Part shown: piece by piece, positions 1 through 6,056 of the stretch
Position numbering within the stretch: the stretch's first letter is position 1
Layout of the letters: each line of letters opens with the position of its first letter
NCBI GenBank assembly: GCA_030018055.1
Contig: JASEGN010000026.1
Location: 1 to 12,050, forward strand
Direction: 5' to 3'
From: Candidatus Aenigmatarchaeota archaeon
GTDB taxonomy: Archaea > Aenigmatarchaeota > Aenigmatarchaeia > CG10238-14 > SCSR01
Length of the DNA: 12,050 bases
Program-made: the position numbers and the translations under genes
The notes under the pieces: generated by a model
Told to the model about the DNA's origin: nothing
Seen by the model: the letters and a program-made list of their open reading frames with translations, nothing else
Databases searched by the model: none

Positions 1-647
1 CTTATAGAGGGGAGGGAAATTCCTTGACACCAAAAAAAGCCGCAGAAATTATGACTAGAACTAGAAAAGAGTATGGGGTAAATAGAATGGCTATATCTGG
101 TGGAGAAAGCACTTTGAACAGGCCATGGTTAGTTCAATATATAAAAGAACTCAAATCATTGAATCCGGATAAAAATGCTAGGTTTCATGTTGATACTAAT
201 GGCTCTTTGCTTACCAAAGATTATATTGATGAACTGGTTGAAGCTGGCATGACTGATGTGGGAATAGATCTTAAAAGTTTAAACACAGAGACATTCATGC
301 ACATAACAGGTTTAAGAGATGAGAAACTGGTAGAAAAATATAAAAATACAGCTTGGAATGCGACAAAATACATAATTGATAATTATAAGGATAAAGTTTT
401 TCTAGGAATAGGAATCCCTTATAATAAGGATTTAACTTCTATTAAAGAAATTCGTCAAATGGGTATGGAGATAGTTAAAATTGACCCTGAAGTGCAGGTT
501 TGTGTTTTAGACTATTTCCCACAGTTTAGAAGGCGAGATATTAGCAGGCCAAGTTATTGGGAAATGGTTGAAGTTCAGAGGGTGTTAAAAGAAACTGGGT
601 TAAAAACTGTTACTTGTCAAACTGAAAGGGGGCATATCGGACCATAA
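1..647 (+). CDS. Radical SAM protein, PFL-activase-like, 5' end outside window
   Basis: C-terminal part of a radical SAM enzyme. The frame is open to the left edge (codon phase begins at base 3), so the TTG at 24 is probably internal. The radical SAM core is recognised by SGGE (bases about 96-110), which contacts SAM, followed by a DTNG strand and a DLKS strand, as in pyruvate-formate-lyase-activating-enzyme-type proteins. The CxxxCxxC motif that binds the 4Fe-4S cluster should lie just upstream of base 1. The C-terminus ends in a CQTERGHIGP-like tail, which I associate with an archaeal subfamily of unknown substrate. It stops with TAA 31 bases before the next gene, on the same strand, so the two probably form one operon. 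The middle and C-terminus align with the radical SAM protein at 4217-5278. Family assignment is firm; the reaction is unknown. Confidence 0.85.
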   Translation, partial: YRGEGNSLTPKKAAEIMTRTRKEYGVNRMAISGGESTLNRPWLVQYIKELKSLNPDKNARFHVDTNGSLLTKDYIDELVEAGMTDVGIDLKSLNTETFMHITGLRDEKLVEKYKNTAWNATKYIIDNYKDKVFLGIGIPYNKDLTSIKEIRQMGMEIVKIDPEVQVCVLDYFPQFRRRDISRPSYWEMVEVQRVLKETGLKTVTCQTERGHIGP

Positions 648-650
648 TTA

Positions 651-680
651 AGGACAGGATGGGATAGGACAGGATAATAT
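651..680 (+). repeat. 15-bp imperfect tandem repeat in leader, containing SD-like sequence
   Basis: Two adjacent 15-base units (651-665 and 666-680) share their first ten bases, AGGACAGGAT, and 12 of 15 bases overall. The second unit runs into the ATG at 679. The AGGA at 671-674, four bases before the ATG, is the likely ribosome-binding site of the downstream gene, and the first copy is a second SD-like element too far away to be used for that start. The frame of the downstream gene has a TAA at 649-651, so the repeat is not a hidden N-terminal extension. Confidence 0.7.
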
Positions 681-1473
681 GAGAGCTCTCAGTCTTAAGC
701 TAATACCAGATGATGTTTTAGTCGAAAGGCTATCCCATGAGATGAGAGAAAAAGTTTTGCACTATGAAAGAATTGGTTCTACACCAAAGAAAGAACCATA
801 TGAGATTAAAAACGAATTAGATACAAAATATCTTAACCATGTTGAGAAAATTGTTAGCGATGTAGGTGATTTTATTGGAGACTTTTTACCAAGATTTTTT
901 TCTTATGAAAGAGCAGGCTTTGATTATGTGCGAAAGCGTCAGGTTGAATACTTAAACAGATGTGAACTTTTAGTAAAGGTTAGAGTAAAAACAGAACAAA
1001 AGGAGAGAGAACTTTCTTTGAGCTTTGATTCACCTTCATATACCTACTTTCCTGGAGTACTTCGTAGAATCAAAGGACAGCATGTGTATATTTATGATCA
1101 CTTAAATTCTAAAATTTCATTTGTAATTGGCGATAGAGAAAATCCTAAAACAAGTGAGTATTTCGTTAACAACGCGATGGTAGAATTATGGCATCTTGCA
1201 CTCTATCCTTATCTCATAGAAAAATTAAATAGAAATCTTAAAGTAGGAGCAGTAAAACCACCAGAACAGGAAGTAATTAGAACTTTGATGTTGGAAGATG
1301 AAATACTTGGCGATGCTTTTACACTTGCTTCATTCGAAGAATTCAAAGAAAAGAAAAAATACAATGTTTCTTGTATGGCTAATACTAAGGAAAAAATTCT
1401 CGATAAAATTAGAAGCATTGGAATCAAACGCGCTTTAAAAATGGTAAGCAAACCTGAATTTTTTGAGGTTTAA
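679..1473 (+). CDS. Unrecognised 264-residue protein
   Basis: I do not recognise this family. The protein looks soluble and mixed alpha/beta: a charged helical N-terminal half (residues 1-80), a central part with alternating hydrophobic positions suggesting strands (about 95-155, including VYIYDHLNS), a helical stretch with VELWHLALYPYL (about 168-180), and a basic helical C-terminus. There is no signal peptide, membrane segment, HExxH zinc motif, Walker motif or cysteine cluster (only two scattered cysteines). The ATG at 679 is supported by AGGAT four bases upstream and by an in-frame stop at 649. It follows the radical SAM gene by 31 bases on the same strand, so it could be a partner or substrate of that enzyme, but this is inferred from position only. 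It ends convergently with the HAD gene, leaving 44 bases between the two stops. Confidence 0.75.
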   Translation: MRALSLKLIPDDVLVERLSHEMREKVLHYERIGSTPKKEPYEIKNELDTKYLNHVEKIVSDVGDFIGDFLPRFFSYERAGFDYVRKRQVEYLNRCELLVKVRVKTEQKERELSLSFDSPSYTYFPGVLRRIKGQHVYIYDHLNSKISFVIGDRENPKTSEYFVNNAMVELWHLALYPYLIEKLNRNLKVGAVKPPEQEVIRTLMLEDEILGDAFTLASFEEFKEKKKYNVSCMANTKEKILDKIRSIGIKRALKMVSKPEFFEV

Positions 1474-1517
1474 CAGGAATGACTTAGAAGCAATTTCTTT
1501 GAATAAAATTTAGCATA

Positions 1518-2231
1518 TTATTTAAAGAGTTCTTTCTGGAAAATTTTTGGCAGGTTTTCATCATTAGCTGTGTAATCTGGCTTTATATTTTCAGTAGCAT
1601 ATTTTTTTGCTACCCAATCCCACCAAGGTAAACGCTTCCCTTTGTAGGGATAGTGAATTGTTACAATCTCATATTCACTTTTCAATTCATTGGCTGGTCG
1701 AATATCCTTGTATAAAATATCTCCTAGAATTAAATTTTTCTCCTCTTTCTTCAGCACTTTTTCATAGAGAATTTTTTTATCCCTTGTACCATATTCTCTT
1801 CCAGTTACTACATCCTTAACATTAAGATTCCAATGTTTTACTGTGTTCTCTATCCAGTTCTTTGAAACATCACTAACTATGTAGAAGGGCTGAGTAAGTA
1901 AAGGTAATACTTGTTCAAATCCTTGTCTAAGCTTTGCTGGTCTATGTAATACCTCTGCTCCTTTTTGCCATTCTTCTACAATTTCATTGGAGAAATTAGT
2001 CTGAGTTCGTTCACATATTCTTTTGATTAAGTTTGCATATGGAAAATCAGAGTGAAAATCTACGCCCAATTTCATATCTTCCTCAGCAACTATTTGAAAG
2101 ATTTCTTCGTGGGACAAGGTACACTTGTGCTCTTTTAAAACATTTGACCATTCGCTGTACATACCTATCCAATTTTCTTCAGAATCAGCCATACACCCTT
2201 CAAAATCTGTGATAAAATTAACTGAATACAT
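1518..2231 (-). CDS. HAD-superfamily hydrolase, divergent
   Basis: Predicted HAD-type phosphohydrolase. Numbered from the ATG at 2231, motif I is ITDFEGC, with the nucleophile Asp9 and Glu11 where most HAD phosphatases have a second Asp. Motif II is the Ser of YIVSD (about residue 120). The motif III lysine is in TRDKK (about 152). Motif IV is LILGDILYKD (acids about 171 and 176). The region between motifs I and II is helical, like a C1 cap. The substrate is unknown; a DxEG motif I also occurs, as I recall, in an archaeal HAD group annotated only as predicted hydrolase. Two upstream in-frame ATGs (2258, 2249) would overlap the archease gene. I prefer 2231 because motif I then falls at the usual distance from the N-terminus and the start lies 10 bases after the archease stop. 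It is likely co-transcribed with archease. Confidence 0.8.
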   Translation of the reverse strand: MYSVNFITDFEGCMADSEENWIGMYSEWSNVLKEHKCTLSHEEIFQIVAEEDMKLGVDFHSDFPYANLIKRICERTQTNFSNEIVEEWQKGAEVLHRPAKLRQGFEQVLPLLTQPFYIVSDVSKNWIENTVKHWNLNVKDVVTGREYGTRDKKILYEKVLKKEEKNLILGDILYKDIRPANELKSEYEIVTIHYPYKGKRLPWWDWVAKKYATENIKPDYTANDENLPKIFQKELFK

Positions 2232-2241
2232 AATATCCAAA

Positions 2242-2658
2242 TTACACATCGAGAACAAATCTTAGCTTATAACCATCTTCTTCCTTAATTTCCATCAAGT
2301 AGTAGGTAATAGCCTTAACATAAGTTTTGGTCTCAATCCTTTCGTTGAATGGCTGCCCATATGCAACTGAATTCAATCTATAATCTTTAACTTGTTCAAT
2401 TTTTTTAACTTCATTCTTACAAAAAACTATTCCTTCGGCTTCCGATAATGATAAAAGTTCTGAAATGTAATCACGCAATAAAGATTCTAGATCTTCAGAT
2501 TCAATTTTAATTTCTTTTTCTATCTCAGGCTGAATTGTTGCCGTGTTTGCAGCTAAATCAAAGACTGCTTGAGCCCCGTTCTCGAATGCCTCTTCTAGAG
2601 TTTTTCCATAGGCTTCTACTCCAATGTCTGCCGTAACATCAAAGTAGTTGTACCTCAT
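2242..2658 (-). CDS. Archease (RtcB activator), histidine-free variant
   Basis: Archease promotes multiple turnover of the RNA ligase RtcB in tRNA splicing and RNA repair by helping guanylylation of the ligase. The 138-residue length is typical. The fold is indicated by the N-terminal FDVTADIG segment, the helix EEAFENGAQAVFDL, the LLRDYISELL helix, VKAITYYLMEI and the terminal FVLDV. The acidic residues expected at the metal site are present (Asp11 in TAD, Asp137 at the C-terminus). Positions that are usually histidine are not: DHTAD reads DVTAD (Val8) and TYH reads TYY (Tyr120). The whole protein contains no histidine. It is divergent from rtcB across 42 bases, the expected functional partner, and is followed by the HAD gene. 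No Shine-Dalgarno sequence precedes the ATG, so translation is probably leaderless. Confidence 0.88.
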   Translation of the reverse strand: MRYNYFDVTADIGVEAYGKTLEEAFENGAQAVFDLAANTATIQPEIEKEIKIESEDLESLLRDYISELLSLSEAEGIVFCKNEVKKIEQVKDYRLNSVAYGQPFNERIETKTYVKAITYYLMEIKEEDGYKLRFVLDV

Positions 2659-2700
2659 AAATAGTAAATAAATTTAAGTTTTTTAAAAATAATTTAAAAC
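2659..2700. promoter_or_regulatory. Divergent archease/rtcB promoter region
   Basis: These 42 bases are almost entirely A and T and separate two divergent starts. On the + strand, an AT-rich TATA-like stretch (about 2668-2680) is centred roughly 27 bases before the GTG of rtcB. On the - strand, TTTTTAAAA (about 2682-2690) lies at a similar distance from the archease ATG. Neither start has a Shine-Dalgarno sequence, which suits leaderless archaeal transcripts. Positions of the boxes are inferred from spacing, and in DNA this AT-rich such matches are weak evidence. Confidence 0.45.
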
Positions 2701-4173
2701 GTGAAACCAGAGAAATTTGAAAGGTTAGAAGAGCATTTATGGGAAGTTCCTCGTTATCAAAATTTCATGAGAGTTCCAGCTAGGATTTATGCCAGTGAAA
2801 AGCTCTTAAAAAAGATGCAGGAAGATTTGACTATTCAACAAGGGATACACGTGACAGCTCTGCCTGGTATAGTAAGCTATAGTGAAGTGATGCCTGATGG
2901 GCATCAGGGTTATGGATTTCCAATTGGTGGTGTAGCAGCATTTGATTATGAGGATGGTGTCATCTCACCTGGTGGAGTAGGTTACGATATTAATTGTGGT
3001 ATAAGGTTGATAAAAACTGGCTTGAAAATGGAGGAGATAACATCATACCTAGAAAAAATTATGGATACCATATACGGATACGTGCCTGCAGGAATAGGTA
3101 TGAAAGGAAAAATAAAGATAACTCCCCAGGAATTTGACCAACTACTTAAAAAGGGTTCTAAGTGGGCTATAGAAAGGGGTTATGGTTGGGAAATTGACCT
3201 TGAAAGAACAGAAGACGGTGGTTATTATCCTCTAGCTGACCCGTCGAAGGTAAGCCAGAGAGCTAAGGAAAGAGGTTTGCCACAAGTTGGAACTTTAGGT
3301 GGTGGAAACCATTTCCTAGAAATGCAGGTTATTAAAGAGATTTTTGACCCAAAGATTGCAAGGGCTTTTGGGCTAGAAAAAGGTAATGTAGCGATCTTAA
3401 TCCATACAGGTGGGAGAGGTATATCACATGAAGTTTGTGACGATTACTTGAGAAAATTTGAAAAGGCTATAAGAGCTGGTGAAACTGAAGACTCAGAGAA
3501 ATTACAAAAGGTTTTAAACCTTGAAAGGGAGTTGTGTTGTGCAAAAGTTAAGAGTCGGCTTGGAAAAGATTATCTCGGTGCAATGGCAGCTTGTGCAAAT
3601 TATGCTTGGACGAATCGTCAAGTTATTACTTATTTTGTTAGGAAAAGTTTTGAAGAAGTACTTGGAAAACATGCAGAGGATTTGGGTATGGATTTGGTTT
3701 ATGATGTCGCACACAATATAGCAAAAATTGAGGAATATGAAGTTGATGGAAAAAAGAAAAAGCTCGTTGTACATAGAAAGGGAGCAACAAGAAGTTTACC
3801 TGCTTTTCATCCTTCAACTCCAAATTGCTATCGTGAGATTGGTCAGCCTGTATTAATCCCTGGTAGTATGGGAAGTACAAGCTATATTTTGGTGGGTACA
3901 GATAAAGCAGTGAAAAACGCTTTCGGTTCAACAGCTCATGGAGCTGGTAGGGAGATGAGTAGGACAAGGGCAAAAAAACAATTTTATGGTGGGGAGATAA
4001 AGAAGGAATTAGAAAGGGATGGTATTGTAGTAAGATGTAAAAATTTGCCTGAATTTGCAGAAGAATATAAAAAAGCTTACAAGGATCCAACAGAAGTTGT
4101 CAATGTTTGCCACGAAGCTGGCTTAGCGAAAAAAGTTGCATCCTTTGCTACAATAGGTATAATTAAGGGTTGA
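2701..4173 (+). CDS. rtcB: RNA-splicing ligase RtcB (3'-phosphate/5'-OH RNA ligase)
   Basis: Joins RNA 2',3'-cyclic-phosphate or 3'-phosphate ends to 5'-hydroxyl ends using GTP and Mn2+, as in archaeal tRNA exon ligation. Its 490 residues match the family. Key positions line up with those known for Pyrococcus RtcB: Asp96 and Cys99 in GYDINCG, Asn203-His204 in GGGNHFLE, His235 in IHTGGRG, His338 in YDVAHN, the guanylylated His413 in STAHGAGREMSR, and Lys489 in the C-terminal KG. HRKGATR and PGSMGSTSY are also present. There is no intein, although this family often carries one. The start is GTG; the N-terminal KFERLEEHLWEVP fits the family and no Shine-Dalgarno sequence precedes it. It is divergent from archease, its activator. 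All catalytic positions I can check are intact. Confidence 0.97.
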   Translation: MKPEKFERLEEHLWEVPRYQNFMRVPARIYASEKLLKKMQEDLTIQQGIHVTALPGIVSYSEVMPDGHQGYGFPIGGVAAFDYEDGVISPGGVGYDINCGIRLIKTGLKMEEITSYLEKIMDTIYGYVPAGIGMKGKIKITPQEFDQLLKKGSKWAIERGYGWEIDLERTEDGGYYPLADPSKVSQRAKERGLPQVGTLGGGNHFLEMQVIKEIFDPKIARAFGLEKGNVAILIHTGGRGISHEVCDDYLRKFEKAIRAGETEDSEKLQKVLNLERELCCAKVKSRLGKDYLGAMAACANYAWTNRQVITYFVRKSFEEVLGKHAEDLGMDLVYDVAHNIAKIEEYEVDGKKKKLVVHRKGATRSLPAFHPSTPNCYREIGQPVLIPGSMGSTSYILVGTDKAVKNAFGSTAHGAGREMSRTRAKKQFYGGEIKKELERDGIVVRCKNLPEFAEEYKKAYKDPTEVVNVCHEAGLAKKVASFATIGIIKG

Positions 4174-4174
4174 A

Positions 4175-4205
4175 TTTTTTTCCTATTGATTTTAATTTGT
4201 TTTTT
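4175..4205 (+). terminator. Oligo-T terminator-like tract after rtcB
   Basis: A run of seven T starts two bases after the rtcB stop, and a second run of six T follows about 18 bases later, with no stem-loop. Archaeal RNA polymerase can terminate at such T runs. The distal part also overlaps a TATA-like TTTTAATT (4190-4197) about 23 bases before the next ATG, so the segment may both end rtcB transcription and start the next gene. Confidence 0.35.
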
Positions 4206-4216
4206 AATTAATTCGT

Positions 4217-5278
4217 ATGGAAAAATGTCGCTTAGTTGAGCAAGGTTTTAAACAGGGAAGTTGTTTAACCCATTATCAACCAGAAAGGCTATACGTACCT
4301 GGTTATTTAAAGGATACAGCCTGCAAGGCAACGCTTAAATGGAGAGATGACACACCATATAGACTTATTCACGCTTATCAACATAAAGCACCTGAATGCT
4401 ACCTTTCAATCTACCAATCTGGCTGTAACTGGAGCTGTTTAAAATGTCATTCTTGGGATTTTTCTCAGTATGCTTCGGGAACATGGATGTCGCCCGACGA
4501 TATAGCAAAAATTGCATTAAATTATGTTGAGTTGCATGGAGATAAGATGTATTATGAGCCCAGAGAACGTGCAACAAGCTGGCATGCTCAAGAGCTTTGT
4601 CGAGCATGTGGTTCTTGTATTCGGTTTGGAGAGAGATCTGAACTTTGTCCAGGGAAATTGGAGCTTGACAAAGTAGTTTTACTCGATGGTGGAAATTTTG
4701 GACCAGCTAGAAATATAATCTCCTTTACAGGCGGTGATTTAGCTTGTCAACCAGAGTGGTATGTGAAAGCTACAGAAAAAATTAAAAACTTGGGTAAAAA
4801 TTTGTGGGTTTTATTCGAAACAAATGGCTACGGCTTAACACCGAAGAATCTTGATCAATTTAAAGAAGCTGGTATAGATGCTTTTTGGCTTGATATTAAA
4901 GCTTATGATAATGAAGTCCACAAAAGGTTAACAGGAGCTTCAAATGAATGGATTTTAAAATTACCAGCAGAGATACTAGATAGAGGTTTTGTGCTAGAGG
5001 TTTCATCCTTATACATCCCTGGTTGGGTGGAAACTGATCAGCTAGAAAAAATTGCAAAATTGTTGGTTCAAGTTGATGAAAATATACCCTATGCAATTAT
5101 AGCATTTTATCCACAGTACAAATTAAGAAATGTACCTTCACCAAATCTAGAGCAAATGCTTGAAGCCTACGGTGCTGCGAAACAAGCTGGATTGAAAAAT
5201 ATAAGATTAGGAAATATTGGAAGATTTATAAGAAGCAAGGAGGATTATGAAGTTCTAATAAAGCATGCGAAGGTGTAA
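4217..5278 (+). CDS. Radical SAM protein, glycyl-radical-activase-like with extra Fe-S insert
   Basis: Predicted radical SAM enzyme of the pyruvate-formate-lyase-activating-enzyme type. CNWSCLKC (Cys70, 74, 77) is the CxxxCxxC motif for the SAM-binding 4Fe-4S cluster. The usual GGE appears as TGGD (171-174). ETNG (201-204) and LDIKAYD (225-231) match later strands of the barrel. Between the first cysteine motif and TGGD lies an insert with four more cysteines (Cys128, 131, 134, 144), placed like the ferredoxin-type insert of glycyl-radical-enzyme activases, so at least one auxiliary cluster is likely. No glycyl-radical enzyme is present in the window, so the target is unknown. The N-terminal 60 residues, with three further cysteines (4, 16, 36), are an unusual extension. 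The start has no Shine-Dalgarno sequence. It follows rtcB by 43 bases and resembles the gene at 1-647. Confidence 0.88.
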   Translation: MEKCRLVEQGFKQGSCLTHYQPERLYVPGYLKDTACKATLKWRDDTPYRLIHAYQHKAPECYLSIYQSGCNWSCLKCHSWDFSQYASGTWMSPDDIAKIALNYVELHGDKMYYEPRERATSWHAQELCRACGSCIRFGERSELCPGKLELDKVVLLDGGNFGPARNIISFTGGDLACQPEWYVKATEKIKNLGKNLWVLFETNGYGLTPKNLDQFKEAGIDAFWLDIKAYDNEVHKRLTGASNEWILKLPAEILDRGFVLEVSSLYIPGWVETDQLEKIAKLLVQVDENIPYAIIAFYPQYKLRNVPSPNLEQMLEAYGAAKQAGLKNIRLGNIGRFIRSKEDYEVLIKHAKV

Positions 5279-5281
5279 TTT

Positions 5282-5294
5282 GAAATTAAATTTC
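5282..5294. repeat. 13-bp perfect palindrome at convergent stops
   Basis: GAAATT-A-AATTTC spans the 7-base gap between the convergent genes ending at 5278 and 5286, overlapping the stop codon of the latter. The stem is very AT-rich and T-rich sequence follows on the + strand, so it might help end transcription in both directions, but a 6-bp AT stem could also be chance. Confidence 0.3.
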
Positions 5295-6056
5295 TTCCTT
5301 AAAAAACTGGTAAACCCACGCTTTCTTTGCTTTTACAATGTCTTCCAAGCAATCTTGACAAAATGAACTTCCAGTTTTCTTTTTTCTTTCTAGAACTTTT
5401 TCTGCAATTTCAAGGGATGTTATAAATCTTGTTTCAATCTTTCTTTCCTCTTCCCATAAAATTTTCCTTGTAACATTGGATTGACCCATTACACAATCTC
5501 CTCTTACACAATGACAACCAAGAGAATGTTCAACATTTTCTTTTCTCCAAGGAACATGAAAAATGTGGGCAAGCTCGTGCACGCATGTTTTTCCTAAAGT
5601 AAGAGAGGATTTTTCTTTAAACCATAACTCTTGTCGAAATAATGAAACCACGCATCCAGCTGGAACACTTCCAACTTTTGAATAAGAAGGATTGAGAGTT
5701 AAAGTCTCACCATAAACGAAGTTTAAATTTTCGCTATACAAGTCCTTGCTAAGAATTCCAAACTCAATATGTGGTTGAAGCTTTTGATGCGGCTCTCTGC
5801 TACATAAATTAAGTATATCACTTACATTATATTGGGTACCATAATCTCTTACCCTTTTTCTCGTATTTTCAAGATACCATTCTACACTTCCAAAATCACC
5901 TTCATGCCAGCCACTTCCAATAACCTTTAAAGGAAAATAGCGTGAAACATCAATACCTTCTTGAAGGGCTTCATTTATGCTATTTTTAGCTATTTCTATT
6001 TTTCCTTCATTTACTTCTTTATCCCACCATAGATAAATTGGAAGCATGTAAATCAT
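5286..6056 (-). CDS. Divergent archaemetzincin-type zinc metalloprotease
   Basis: Predicted zinc-dependent peptidase. The family hallmark is HExxHxxGxxH followed by Cx4CxM and a later CxxC. Here HELAH (His160, Glu161, His164) is followed, after an insertion of about 12 residues, by LGCHCVRGDCVM, where His182 would be the third zinc ligand and Cys183, Cys188 and Met190 fit Cx4CxM exactly. CQDC (233-236) is the final pair, 42 rather than about 17 residues after the Met. Upstream, ILSKDLY and LNFVYGE (101-117) match the strand region that precedes the active site in archaemetzincins. The protein is 256 residues, longer than I expect for archaeal members. There is no signal peptide, so it should act in the cytoplasm. 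Its ATG overlaps the stop of the radical SAM gene (TAATG), indicating translational coupling. Function is inferred from motifs only. Confidence 0.82.
   Translation of the reverse strand: MIYMLPIYLWWDKEVNEGKIEIAKNSINEALQEGIDVSRYFPLKVIGSGWHEGDFGSVEWYLENTRKRVRDYGTQYNVSDILNLCSREPHQKLQPHIEFGILSKDLYSENLNFVYGETLTLNPSYSKVGSVPAGCVVSLFRQELWFKEKSSLTLGKTCVHELAHIFHVPWRKENVEHSLGCHCVRGDCVMGQSNVTRKILWEEERKIETRFITSLEIAEKVLERKKKTGSSFCQDCLEDIVKAKKAWVYQFFKEEI

Noticed and set aside
24..647. TTG at 24 with a GGGGAGGG purine run upstream as the start of the first gene
   Set aside because: The frame stays open to base 3, and the visible protein lacks the CxxxCxxC motif that must precede SGGE, so the gene begins outside the window and the purine run is coding sequence.
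1474..1517. Rho-independent-type terminator between convergent genes
   Set aside because: No stem-loop with a T run is visible on either strand; the 44 bases contain only short T-rich patches.
3638..4090. 150-codon - strand frame inside rtcB
   Set aside because: It lies wholly within the highly conserved rtcB gene and its composition is that of an antisense shadow.
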